Counted from the first letter of the stretch, positions 8,026-16,169 are shown. The stretch is 23,475 bases of DNA from Spirochaetaceae bacterium UBA1306 (GCA_002307245.1 DBTW01000194.1:1-23475); one strand, 5' to 3'. Numbers and translations: made by a program. The notes: generated from the sequence alone by a model not told the origin.

Positions 8026-8057
8026 CTACCTTTCTCCCATAGACCGACGATCATGCA

Positions 8058-8213
8058 TCGACACGGAGATCACTGGGATCACGGAGGTATCGGAGAAGAA
8101 GGAGATGGGCGGGAAGGGTAGTGGAACGAATCTTCGTCGATCCGATCCTTTTCCCTAAGCCCTTCTCCTCTCCCCTCCACGCCCTCCGTATGACTCCGTG
8201 ATCTCCGTGTCGA
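8058..8213. repeat. Long imperfect palindrome between binding protein and permease genes
   Basis: TCGACACGGAGATCAC (8058-8073) is perfectly complementary to 8198-8213. Inside, the left half is purine-rich and the right half pyrimidine-rich, pairing imperfectly toward a central mini-hairpin ACGAA-TC-TTCGT (8126-8137). The whole 156 bp could fold into one long stem. The outer arm contains the CACGGAGATCAC type of 12-nt periodic sequence found as an intergenic repeat in many bacteria. Its place in an operon, between a gene needed in excess and its permeases, suggests an mRNA-stability or attenuation role. Confidence 0.7.
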
Positions 8214-8249
8214 GTATTCGACTGATGCCCTTCTATCCAGTTCGGGGCT

Positions 8250-9590
8250 TTATTGCCAGAGGCCCTCGAGGAGCCCGGACTTCCTGATGGCCGCGGCCGC
8301 GCGCTTCATGGCGTTCTCGGCCGTGTCCTTGCCCTGCCAGACCTTGTCCAGCTCGGGGTTGATGAACTCGGAGATGATCTGGTTCGAGTTCTTGATGTTG
8401 AGGGGCTCGTTGCGGGCGACGGCCATCGAGTCCACGACCGCTTCCTTGAAGCCCTTGGGGTGGGCCGGGTTGTCGAGCCACTTCGCGAGGTCGGCCTTGT
8501 TCTCGTACCAGGACTTCTTCGTGGGCATCCAGAGGCCGCCGGAGTACAGGTCCGTGGTCTTGGAGGGGTCCATCATCCACTTCTGGAGCTTCCAGGCCTC
8601 GGCGGGGTGCTTGGTCTTCTGGAAGACCACGTTGACGCCGGAGAGGTAGAGCTGGGCGGGCTTGGCGGAGATGGGCAGGGCCCCGACGCCGAGGGGGAAG
8701 TCCATCTTGGCGAAGTCGAGGAGCTCCCAGGCGCCGGAGACGTAGAAGGCGACCTGCCCGTTCTGCAGGAGCACCTTGGGATCGGTCTTGCCGGTCGAGT
8801 TGTACTCGGTGAGGCCGGGGGAGGACATGACCATGTACTTGTTCCGGAGGTCGGCGAGCTGCTGGATAGCCTTAATCGTCTCCGGCTTGTCGATGAGGAT
8901 GTCTTTGCCGTCGGCGGAGAAGATCTCGCCGTTGTTCCCCCAGACGCGGGGATAGAGCATGCTGAACCAGACCTCGTGGTTGATGCCGAAGCAGGCCACG
9001 TGCTTGGGATCGAAGCCGGCCTCGCCGGGGTGCTTGCCCTTCGTGTCGACGGTCAGCTTGGTCCAGTACTTCACCGCCTGGTCCCAGCTCCAGGCCTTCT
9101 TGTAGTCGGTCGGGGGAAGGGGGACGCCGGCCTTGGTCAGGGTGTCCTTGTTGTAGTACATGACCTGGGCCTCGGCCGCGGTGTAGGCGCCGATGATCTT
9201 ACTGCCCGAGCGGATCCAGGCCTGCGAGAGATAGTCCTTCTCCATGTTGTCGGCCTTGACATAGGGCGAGAGGTCCAGGAAGAAGTTGTTCGACGCGTAG
9301 CTGTAGATGGTCTCGCTGGCGAAATAGCCGCAGTCCGGCAGGGTGTCGGACTCGGACATGGCCTTCATCTTGGCGTCGTACTCGGCGCCGGAGTATACGG
9401 CGTACAGGGGCTCGACATTGATCCCGGGATTGGCCGCCTCGAAATCCTTGCAAGCCTTGGTGATGGCGGTTTGCTCGGCAGGGCTACCCCAGAACATGAA
9501 GGTCAGCTTGATGTTCTCTGCGGACAGGCCCATGGCCATGCCCAGGGCGAGCAGCGCGGCGAAAACCGAGAGTTTAGCTCTCCTCGACAT
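8250..9590 (-). CDS. Sugar ABC transporter substrate-binding protein (family 1)
   Basis: This 446-residue periplasmic protein captures the sugar for the two permeases downstream. A signal peptide (MSRRAKLSVFAALLALGMAM then GLSA) ends in a signal peptidase I-type site before ENIKLTFMFWG. No lipobox cysteine is present, so the mature protein should be soluble, as expected for a diderm. The mature part has the family 1 pattern, including KACKDFEAANPGINVEP, MYYNKDTLTKAGVPLPPT and NGQVAFYVSGAWEL. The chosen ATG at 9590 has GGAGG 6 nt upstream and starts the signal peptide; the open frame continues upstream but without such signals. GH127 and AraC next door suggest an arabinose-containing oligosaccharide as ligand. 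Confidence 0.93.
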   Translation of the reverse strand: MSRRAKLSVFAALLALGMAMGLSAENIKLTFMFWGSPAEQTAITKACKDFEAANPGINVEPLYAVYSGAEYDAKMKAMSESDTLPDCGYFASETIYSYASNNFFLDLSPYVKADNMEKDYLSQAWIRSGSKIIGAYTAAEAQVMYYNKDTLTKAGVPLPPTDYKKAWSWDQAVKYWTKLTVDTKGKHPGEAGFDPKHVACFGINHEVWFSMLYPRVWGNNGEIFSADGKDILIDKPETIKAIQQLADLRNKYMVMSSPGLTEYNSTGKTDPKVLLQNGQVAFYVSGAWELLDFAKMDFPLGVGALPISAKPAQLYLSGVNVVFQKTKHPAEAWKLQKWMMDPSKTTDLYSGGLWMPTKKSWYENKADLAKWLDNPAHPKGFKEAVVDSMAVARNEPLNIKNSNQIISEFINPELDKVWQGKDTAENAMKRAAAAIRKSGLLEGLWQ

Positions 9591-9646
9591 ATGACTCCTC
9601 CTTGCAGTTTGCACTAGACGATGAGAATGAGTATCCGCGCGAATGG

Positions 9647-9695
9647 CGGAATCCGAAACTCTCCGCTTTTGCACATTAGGTGACGGATTCCGATC
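9647..9695 (-). promoter_or_regulatory. Candidate operator pair upstream of the binding-protein gene
   Basis: CGGAATCCG (9647-9655) and its complement CGGATTCCG (9684-9692) form a perfect inverted pair. On the minus strand the distal copy reads GATCGGAATCCGTCACCTAA (9695-9676). It matches 14 of 20 bases of a sequence at 10661-10680 in the AraC-GH127 spacer, pointing the same way relative to its gene. I infer that these are binding sites for the adjacent AraC protein. Confidence 0.5.
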
Positions 9696-9721
9696 TGCCC
9701 CCACGTGGTCGGCGCGGCCCT

Positions 9722-10627
9722 TCATTGGTTGTTGATGTGCCGGGCTTGGTAGTGGAGCCGCGCCTCGGTCGGCGTCATGCCTGACTCGCCCTTGAATTGG
9801 CGGATGAAGTGCCGGGTCGAGCCGAAGCCGCATTGGGATGCGATCTCCTTGATCGAGTCCCGCGATTCCTGCAGGCGTCCTAGCGCGAACTGAACGCGTT
9901 TTTTCAATATGAAGCCGCCTATCGAGACTCCCATCACCTCCTTGAAGCGCCGCCCGAGGTAGTCGGGGTTGAGCTGCAGCTCCATGGCTATCGTCTTCAC
10001 CGAGAGCTCGGGATCGACGAGGCTCTCGAGCACCTTAGCGACGACCGCGTAGACGACGCTGGCGACGGGCGAGCCTTCCTCCATGCCCGCTGAGCCGGGC
10101 CCGCCGTGGGCGTCGATGACGCATTCGGTGAGCCTGATAAGCGCCTGCCTGAATATCGCCTGGTACTTAAGCGGCGTATAGGATGGCGATTCCTGCTCGT
10201 AGAAGAGGTCGTGGAAGGCCTGCGCGAAGGGCTCGGGATCGCGGGGATCGAAGCACTGGGGCAGGAGGGCCGATTCCTCGAGCTTGTGCCCCCTGATATC
10301 CGGGTTGCTGAGCACGGTCTCGGCCTCCTGAGGGGAAAGCATCGAAAAGCCCCCGTCCTGGGCCGTGAAATGCACCCAAAAATAGGATGCGCGAGCCTGG
10401 ATGGGCGCCGCGCCCAGGTGGTGCCGGCCCGCGGCCAGGAGGACGATCCTGCCGGGCCGTATCTCGATGATCTCGCCCTCGTCGTCGATCCGCGCGACGC
10501 CCTTCCTTCCGAGAATGAGCACCGAGGAGGGCAGTCGCCGCTCGGGATGGATCCATCCCGGGCTCAAGATGGCATTGCCGCAATTGTCGCCGTGGGTTGC
10601 GGGCAGCGAGTACAGGGCGTACTTCAG
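9722..10627 (-). CDS. AraC-family transcriptional regulator, likely CTG start
   Basis: This 301-residue protein has an N-terminal cupin-like sensor domain (about 1-160) and a C-terminal double helix-turn-helix (about 200-298): SVKTIAMELQLNPDYLGRRFKEV, then DSIKEIASQCGFGSTRHFIRQFK, then GMTPTEAR. The frame is open to a stop near 10690 but contains no ATG or GTG at the 5' end. The TTG at 10567 would cut 20 residues and has no ribosome site. CTG at 10627 is preceded by a perfect AGGAGG with a 6-nt spacer and adds LKYALYSLPATHGDN, which looks like the start of the sensor domain. It is divergent from GH127 and next to the importer, so it likely activates both in response to an arabinose-type sugar. 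Confidence 0.88.
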   Translation of the reverse strand: MKYALYSLPATHGDNCGNAILSPGWIHPERRLPSSVLILGRKGVARIDDEGEIIEIRPGRIVLLAAGRHHLGAAPIQARASYFWVHFTAQDGGFSMLSPQEAETVLSNPDIRGHKLEESALLPQCFDPRDPEPFAQAFHDLFYEQESPSYTPLKYQAIFRQALIRLTECVIDAHGGPGSAGMEEGSPVASVVYAVVAKVLESLVDPELSVKTIAMELQLNPDYLGRRFKEVMGVSIGGFILKKRVQFALGRLQESRDSIKEIASQCGFGSTRHFIRQFKGESGMTPTEARLHYQARHINNQ

Positions 10628-10653
10628 TTCTGGCCTCCTGGGCTGGTCGGCGC

Positions 10654-10680
10654 TTCCGAAGGTCGGAATATGTCGCTTAG
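10654..10680 (+). promoter_or_regulatory. Candidate AraC operator in the divergent spacer
   Basis: The inverted repeat TTCCGA-AGG-TCGGAA (10654-10668) overlaps GGTCGGAATATGTCGCTTAG (10661-10680), the sequence shared with the binding-protein promoter. It lies between the two divergent starts (10627 and 10735), so one bound regulator could control both genes. Confidence 0.5.
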
Positions 10681-10718
10681 CCTATTAATTCTGCGAATTC
10701 TCTTTTTAGGCAAGCGGG

Positions 10719-10724
10719 TATATC
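10719..10724 (+). promoter_or_regulatory. Possible -10 box for the GH127 gene
   Basis: TATATC lies 10 nt before the ATG at 10735. There is no clear -35 hexamer, which would suit an activator-dependent promoter. The ribosome site is weak and the leader would be only a few nucleotides. Confidence 0.3.
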
Positions 10725-10734
10725 GTAGGCGACC

Positions 10735-12693
10735 ATGGAAAGCGCACGAGAGCTGAGCTTCAAGGACGTCAGGATAGGGCCGGGCTTCTGGGGGGACAGG
10801 CAAGGCCTGGTCGCGGAAGCCGTAGTGCCCTACCAATGGAAGGCCCTCAACGACGAGATACCCGGCGCGGCCCCGAGCCATGCCGTGGAGAACCTGCGCA
10901 TCGCGGCGGGATTGTCCTCGGGCGAATTCCACGGCTTCCAATTCCAGGATAGCGACGTCGCCAAGTGGATCGAGGCCGCCTCCTACGCCATCGCGGCCCT
11001 AGCCGCGGCCGGCCGGCGCGATCCCGAGCTGGAGCGCGCGATGGACGGGGCCATCGAGCTCGTCGGCGCGGCCCAGCAGTCCGACGGGTACATCCAGAGC
11101 TATTACAGCGTCGCGGCGAAGGGCAAGCGATGGACCGACCTCGAGTGGGGCCACGAGCTCTATTGCGGGGGCCATCTCATCGAGGCCGCCGTCGCCCACT
11201 TCCAGGCGACGCTCTCGCGCAAGTTCCTCGACATCATGCTGCGCTACGTGGACTGCGTGGACGCCGCTTTCGGGATCGAGGAGGGCAAGCGGCGCGGCTA
11301 CGACGGCCATCCCGAGATCGAGCTCGCCCTCTTCAAGCTGTATCGCGTAACGCGTGACGAGAGGCACCTGAGGCTCGCGCGCTACTTCGTCGACGAGCGC
11401 GGGCGCAAGCCCTGCTACTTCGACGCCGAGCGCGAGCGGCTTGGAACGGGCAAGCGCCATCGCATGCTCGAGCTGGACTATTTTCAGGCCCAGGCCCCGC
11501 TGCGCGAGCAGCGCACGGCCGAGGGTCACGCCGTGCGCGGGGCCTACCTGTACTGCGCGATGGCGGACTACGTCCGGGAGGGCTGCGACCCCGGGCTGCG
11601 CGGGGCCCTGTCCGCCATCTGGGAGAACGCGACGGGCCGGAGGATGTACGTGACGGGGGCCATGGGCTCCCAGGCCTACGCCGAGCGGCATTCGATCGAC
11701 TTCGACCTGCCGAGCGACACGGCCTACGCCGAGACCTGCGCCTCGATAGGCCTCGTCATGTGGGCCTGGCGCATGCTCCTCGTCGACCCCGACTCGCGCT
11801 ACGCCGAGGTACTCGAGCGAGCCCTCTACAACGGGGTCCTCTCGGGCATGTCGGCCGACGGCAAGCGCTTCTTCTACGTGAACCCCCTCGAGGTTAGGCC
11901 CGCCGTGGACCGCGCGCGACAGGACCACGAGCATGTGAGGTCCCGGCGCTTCGAGTGGTTTGGCTGCGCCTGCTGCCCCCCCAACATAGCCCGCCTCGTG
12001 GGCTCCATCGGCGGCTACGCCTATGCCTTCGACGAGGCCTCGGTCTGGGTCCACAACTACGTCGCCGGCTCGGCCTCCTTCCCGGCCGGCTCGGGGAACT
12101 TGATCCTCGCCGTGGAGACCGACTATCCCTGGGAAGGCCTCGTGCGGATCCGCGTGGAATCCGGGGAAGGGGTCGAGCGCGCCCTCAGGCTACGCGTGCC
12201 GGAATGGAGCCTCGGCCCGGGGCGCGGCTTCTCGCTCAGGCTGAACGGCGAGATCGTCCCCGCGCCGAGCATGGAGAGGGGCTACGCCGTCCTCGCACGC
12301 GCCTGGCGCCCCGGGGACCTCGTCGAGCTCGAGCTAGACATGAGAGCTCGCCTGCTCTACTCCCGGCCCGAGCTAGGGGAGGCCATCGGCCTCGCCTGCG
12401 TGCAGCGCGGCCCCTTCATCCTCTGCGCCGAGGAGGCCGACAACGGCCCCGGCCTGCATCGGCTCGAGCTCGACCCGTCCTCGGCCATCGCCGTCGCGCG
12501 CGAGGACTACGGCTTCGGGCCCTCGCTCCGCGCCGAGATCGGCGGCAGGCGGGTCATCCTCCCGCCGCCTGGAGCGCCCCTCTACGGGACCGAGCCGCCC
12601 GCCTACGAGCCCTGCCGCGTCAAACTGATACCGTACTTCCAGTGGGCCAATCGCGACGATGGCGAGATGAGGGTCTGGTTCCGGACGATGTAA
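10735..12693 (+). CDS. GH127-family (DUF1680) beta-L-arabinofuranosidase-like enzyme
   Basis: This 652-residue protein lacks a signal peptide, so it should act in the cytoplasm on imported oligosaccharide, releasing L-arabinofuranose. GH127 enzymes use a zinc-bound cysteine as nucleophile. From the Bifidobacterium enzyme HypBA1 I recall acid/base Glu322 and zinc ligands Glu338, Cys340, Cys417 and Cys418. Equivalents are visible: E317 in QAYAERHS, E333 and C335 in YAETCASIG (same 16-residue spacing), and C413-C414 in FGCACCPPNIAR. An alpha/alpha barrel core (about 1-420) is followed by beta domains. All key residues are present, so it should be active. Related DUF1680 proteins have other specificities, so the exact linkage is uncertain. 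It is regulated together with the importer by the divergent AraC protein, I infer. Confidence 0.88.
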   Translation: MESARELSFKDVRIGPGFWGDRQGLVAEAVVPYQWKALNDEIPGAAPSHAVENLRIAAGLSSGEFHGFQFQDSDVAKWIEAASYAIAALAAAGRRDPELERAMDGAIELVGAAQQSDGYIQSYYSVAAKGKRWTDLEWGHELYCGGHLIEAAVAHFQATLSRKFLDIMLRYVDCVDAAFGIEEGKRRGYDGHPEIELALFKLYRVTRDERHLRLARYFVDERGRKPCYFDAERERLGTGKRHRMLELDYFQAQAPLREQRTAEGHAVRGAYLYCAMADYVREGCDPGLRGALSAIWENATGRRMYVTGAMGSQAYAERHSIDFDLPSDTAYAETCASIGLVMWAWRMLLVDPDSRYAEVLERALYNGVLSGMSADGKRFFYVNPLEVRPAVDRARQDHEHVRSRRFEWFGCACCPPNIARLVGSIGGYAYAFDEASVWVHNYVAGSASFPAGSGNLILAVETDYPWEGLVRIRVESGEGVERALRLRVPEWSLGPGRGFSLRLNGEIVPAPSMERGYAVLARAWRPGDLVELELDMRARLLYSRPELGEAIGLACVQRGPFILCAEEADNGPGLHRLELDPSSAIAVAREDYGFGPSLRAEIGGRRVILPPPGAPLYGTEPPAYEPCRVKLIPYFQWANRDDGEMRVWFRTM

Positions 12694-12744
12694 AGGAATT
12701 CTCTTCAAGCCCTCCGCCCTTGCATAGGCTCGGCGCTTCCACGA

Positions 12745-12768
12745 TCTTTTCCATCACATTGGAAAAGA
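12745..12768. promoter_or_regulatory. 9-6-9 inverted repeat upstream of the hydrogenase/chemoreceptor gene
   Basis: TCTTTTCCA (12745-12753) is perfectly complementary to TGGAAAAGA (12760-12768) across TCACAT. It lies 25 bp before the ATG at 12794. The AT-rich stem with no following T run argues against a terminator for GH127; a dimeric-repressor operator fits better. Confidence 0.45.
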
Positions 12769-12793
12769 GCGCGAAACGCGCGGAGGAGCCGTT

Positions 12794-14617
12794 ATGTCAG
12801 CCGGAAGACTCTCGCCCGTCATCGGCGTCGACGAGTCCAAGTGCGTCAACTGCCATGCCTGCATCGCCGCCTGCCCGGTCAAGCTCTGCAACGACGGATC
12901 GGGCGAGGTCGTGCGCCTCGACGCCGACCGCTGCGTCGGCTGCGGCAGCTGCATCGAGGCCTGCAAGCACGGGGCGCGCTTCGGGATCGACGACTCAGGC
13001 GCCTTCTTCGAGGCCCTCGCCGCCGGCCGAGGCATGATCGCCGTCGCCGCTCCGGCCGTCGCCGCCAGTTTCCCCGGCGACTACCTCAGGCTCAACGCCT
13101 GGCTTAAGTCCCTCGGCGTCAGGGCCGTCTTCGACGTGGCCTTCGGGGCCGAGCTGACGGTCAAATCCTACCTCGAGCACGCCAGGCGCGCCTCGCCCGC
13201 GGCCATCGTCGCCCAGCCCTGCCCGGCCCTGGTGAGCTTCGCCGAGCTCTACCACCCCGAGCTCCTGCCCTACCTCGCCCCCGCCGACAGCCCGATGCTC
13301 CACGCGGTCAAGATGGCCAAGGAATACTACCCCGAGTATCGGGACTGCGCGACCGTCGTCCTCTCGCCCTGCTACGCGAAGCGCCGGGAATTCGACGAGG
13401 TCGGGGGCGAGTTCTACAACCTGACCTTCAAGTCCGCGGAGGCCCGGCTGCGCGCCTCCGGCAAGCGGCTGCGGGACTATCCCGAGCTCGAGTACGACGG
13501 CGAGCGGGCCGAGCGCGCCGTGCTCTTCTCGACGCCCGGAGGCCTCCTGCGGACCGCGGTCAGGGAGGCGCCGGATCTGGCCGAGCGGACGCGCAAGATC
13601 GAGGGCCCGAGGACCGTCTACGGCTACCTCGCCGGCCTCGAGCGGTCCATCCGCGCTGGCGAGGCGCCCTTCATCGTCGATTGCCTGTCCTGCGAGCGCG
13701 GCTGCAACGGAGGGCCCGGCACCCTCACCGCCGACCTGTCCCTCGACGAGGTCGAGCATGGCGTGGAGGAGCGCGGCAAGACCGCGCGCGCGGCCTACTC
13801 CGGCTTCCGCCTGCCCGGCGCGCGCGGCGCGCTCAAGCGGGCCGTCGCGCGGCGCTGGAAGCCCGGGCTCTACGACCGCGCCTACGTCGACCGTTCGAAG
13901 GGCCTGGGCCTCAAGACCCCGAGCGCGGCCCAGCTGCAGGCCGTCTACGAGTCCATGGGCAAGAGCGGGGAGAAGGACTTCTTCAACTGCACGGCCTGCG
14001 GCTACGGCAGCTGCGAGGCCATGGCCGTGGCCGTCTTCAACGGGCTCAACAAGCCCGAGAATTGCCATCACTTCATGTCGAGCGAGCTGGTCGCCGCCCA
14101 TCGCGAGCACGAGGCCGACATGGCGCGGCTCGCCCGCGAGCGCAGCGACGAGGCGAAGATCCTCGGCAACAGCCTGACCTCAATGATCCACGCGCGGCAG
14201 TCCCATTGCGCCGGGCTCCTCGACAAGGCGGAGTCCACCGGCACCGTGATCACGCGCTTCTCGGATGTCGTGGAGAGCATCGCGGCCATAGCGCGGCAGA
14301 CCGACCTCCTCGCCCTCAACGCCGCGATCGAGGCGGCGCGGGCCGGCGACTCCGGAAGGGGCTTCGCCGTCGTGGCCGGCGAGGTCAGGCGCCTGGCCAC
14401 GAAGGTCCAGGAGGAGGCCTCGAAGATCGGCCCGTACTCGGAGGAGATCGGCGGGATCGTGCGCGAGATCGCCGTGGAGATCCGCAAGAGCGCCGACTAC
14501 CGCGACGACCTGGCGCGCATCGACGAGCTCGTCTCCGATGCGGCGGGCGCGAGGGATGTCTACGATGCCGCGGTCGTGAACTGCCCCGAGGCCGAGGACC
14601 ATGCCAGGGCCTCCTAA
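12794..14617 (+). CDS. Sensory-type [FeFe]-hydrogenase/chemoreceptor (MCP) fusion protein
   Basis: This is a 607-residue soluble protein. Two [4Fe-4S] ferredoxin motifs (C17-C20-C23-C27 and C47-C50-C53-C57) lead into an [FeFe]-hydrogenase H-cluster domain (about 70-330). Its three motifs are AQPCPA (C143), SPCYAK (C193, K196) and LSCERGCNGG (C300, C304). All four cysteine ligands are kept, but the residue before C143, which is the proton-relay cysteine in catalytic enzymes, is proline. An extra Fe-S domain follows (C399-C402-C407-C424), then a short chemoreceptor hairpin tip with RQTDLLALNAAIEAARAGDS (about 501-520). No membrane helix is seen. I infer a cytoplasmic H2 or redox sensor that signals to CheA/CheW. 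GGAGGAG 5 nt before ATG fixes the start. Confidence 0.9.
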   Translation: MSAGRLSPVIGVDESKCVNCHACIAACPVKLCNDGSGEVVRLDADRCVGCGSCIEACKHGARFGIDDSGAFFEALAAGRGMIAVAAPAVAASFPGDYLRLNAWLKSLGVRAVFDVAFGAELTVKSYLEHARRASPAAIVAQPCPALVSFAELYHPELLPYLAPADSPMLHAVKMAKEYYPEYRDCATVVLSPCYAKRREFDEVGGEFYNLTFKSAEARLRASGKRLRDYPELEYDGERAERAVLFSTPGGLLRTAVREAPDLAERTRKIEGPRTVYGYLAGLERSIRAGEAPFIVDCLSCERGCNGGPGTLTADLSLDEVEHGVEERGKTARAAYSGFRLPGARGALKRAVARRWKPGLYDRAYVDRSKGLGLKTPSAAQLQAVYESMGKSGEKDFFNCTACGYGSCEAMAVAVFNGLNKPENCHHFMSSELVAAHREHEADMARLARERSDEAKILGNSLTSMIHARQSHCAGLLDKAESTGTVITRFSDVVESIAAIARQTDLLALNAAIEAARAGDSGRGFAVVAGEVRRLATKVQEEASKIGPYSEEIGGIVREIAVEIRKSADYRDDLARIDELVSDAAGARDVYDAAVVNCPEAEDHARAS

Positions 14618-14627
14618 AGGTGCGGCC

Positions 14628-15866
14628 CTAGTCGCTCCCGCCCAGTTCCTCGCCGACGCAATCGGCCAGGCGCCTCACGCCCAGGTCGATCTGCTCGAGG
14701 CTGGGATAGGAGAAGTTCAGGCGCATGCAATTGCCCTGGGGCTCGTCGAAGTAGAAGGCCGAGCCGATCACGTAGGCGACCTTCTTCTCGATCGCCCGGG
14801 CGAACATCCGCTCGGTGTCGATGGACTCAGGCAGGGTGATCCAGAGGAAGAGGCCGCCCTCCGGGCTCGTCCACCGTAAGTCGGGGCGCTTGGGCATGTG
14901 CTTCTCGAGGCAGGCCACCATGTGGTTGCGCTTTCCGCGGTAGAGCTTCCTCGTCTCCTCGATCTGGGCGTAGATGGCCCCCGTGCGCAGGTACTCGGCT
15001 ATCCAGGCCTGGGTGAACACGTTCGAGCAGAGGTCCATCGCTTGCTTGGCGACCACGAATTTCGCGATGATCTCGGGCGGCCCGACGATCCAGCCCATCC
15101 TCGTGCCGGGCGCCAGGATCTTCGAGAAGGTCTTGAAGCCGATCACGTTGCGCCTGGCTTCCCCGTCCTGGTCCAGCTGGTAGAGCGAGGGCAAGGTTTC
15201 GCCGAGGAAGCGGATCTCGCGATAGGGCGCGTCCTCCACGACGAGGAGATCGTTCTCGTAGGAAAACTCGAGGAGCTCGCGGCGCTTCGCGAGGCTCCAG
15301 CAGATGCCCGTGGGGTTCTGGAAGTCGGGGATCACGTAGAGGTACTTGACCTTCTTGCCGGCCCGTTTCGAGTTCGCAAAACGCGCGCGCAGCTCGGCCA
15401 TGTCGAAGCCGTCGTCGCCGCCCGAGAAGGGTATGCCGAGGATCGAAGCCCGGTAGGACTGGACGGCCTGGATCTCACCGAGGTAGGTGGGCCGCCCCGC
15501 GATCACGAGGTCGCCGGGATCGAGGAAAACCTTGCAGACGATGTCGAGGGCCTGCTGGCTGGCCGAGATGACGAGCAACTCGTCGCGCGACAGCCTGAGG
15601 CCCTGCCTCGCCTCGAAGGCGATGAGCTGGTCCTTGAGCTCCTTGTCGCCCTCAGTCGTCCCATACTGCAGGGCCTCGGCCGCGCGCTCGCGGAAGACCT
15701 TGTCGGCGGCGGCGCGCAGGCCCTCGACGGGGAAGGTCTCCGGCGCGGGGAGGCCTCCCGCGAAGGAGATGATGTCCGGGGTCGTGAGCAGCTTGAGAAG
15801 CTCGCGGATTACCGACTTCTGCATGTTGTTGGCGTTCGCAGAATACAGGGATTCGGGATCGAGCAT
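14628..15866 (-). CDS. PLP-dependent aminotransferase, class I/II (2-aminoadipate/LysN-like)
   Basis: This 412-residue fold-type I enzyme transfers amino groups using pyridoxal phosphate. The N-terminal segment IISFAGGLPAPETFPVEGLR and LQYGTTEGDKELKDQLIAF are hallmarks of the LysN/KAT-II/MocR-like aminotransferase group. YVIPDFQNPTG holds the conserved Asn. VVEDAPYREIRF holds the aspartate that contacts the pyridine ring. The PLP lysine is K249 in FKTFSKILAPGTRMGW. No helix-turn-helix domain is fused, so it is an enzyme rather than a MocR regulator. AAGGAG lies 7 nt before the ATG. It converges on the hydrogenase fusion with 10 bp between the stops. Substrate is probably aromatic, branched-chain or 2-aminoadipate amino acids; sequence alone does not decide. 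Confidence 0.88.
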   Translation of the reverse strand: MLDPESLYSANANNMQKSVIRELLKLLTTPDIISFAGGLPAPETFPVEGLRAAADKVFRERAAEALQYGTTEGDKELKDQLIAFEARQGLRLSRDELLVISASQQALDIVCKVFLDPGDLVIAGRPTYLGEIQAVQSYRASILGIPFSGGDDGFDMAELRARFANSKRAGKKVKYLYVIPDFQNPTGICWSLAKRRELLEFSYENDLLVVEDAPYREIRFLGETLPSLYQLDQDGEARRNVIGFKTFSKILAPGTRMGWIVGPPEIIAKFVVAKQAMDLCSNVFTQAWIAEYLRTGAIYAQIEETRKLYRGKRNHMVACLEKHMPKRPDLRWTSPEGGLFLWITLPESIDTERMFARAIEKKVAYVIGSAFYFDEPQGNCMRLNFSYPSLEQIDLGVRRLADCVGEELGGSD

Positions 15867-16046
15867 CGCGCTACTCCTTGTCGGCTCGAGATGATGGCTT
15901 AAATCCTATGCTGTAAACCCGAGAGGGTAAAGTAGTTTGTTTCATAAAAAGAACCAACGTTTTGATAAATGAAACATATCTGAAGATATTGTCTTTACAT
16001 ATGTTGGGGTATCGACGGATATCGGACTAGAATAGTGGTCTTTGTG

Positions 16047-16064
16047 TAGTTCCTCGAAGCTTGT
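16047..16064 (+). repeat. Solo copy of the IS left end
   Basis: TAGTTCCTCGAAGCTTGT is identical to 4807-4824 at the left end of the intact insertion sequence. No matching inverted end or transposase remnant lies nearby. Confidence 0.75.
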
Positions 16065-16169
16065 TGGCGATATAGCAAATACAGTAAGTATTTGTTTAAT
16101 AATGAATAACGCTTGCTGGTGGATTGGGTTCAATAGTTGAAACGAAAACGCCTATTTGGAAGAGGGAGC

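Noticed and set aside
7880..8158. 92-codon plus-strand frame over the permease start and palindrome
   Set aside because: It is antisense to the permease N-terminus and continues into repeat DNA, with no coding character.
8253..9617. 454-codon plus-strand open frame opposite the sugar-binding protein gene
   Set aside because: It is a GC-rich antisense shadow with a repetitive Gly/Leu/Val/Asp composition and no domain. The minus-strand gene has a signal peptide, a ribosome site and family motifs.
15942..16133. 63-codon minus-strand frame in the AT-rich spacer
   Set aside because: It has no ribosome site and no recognisable features, and it runs across the IS-end copy. It is most likely chance in AT-rich DNA.
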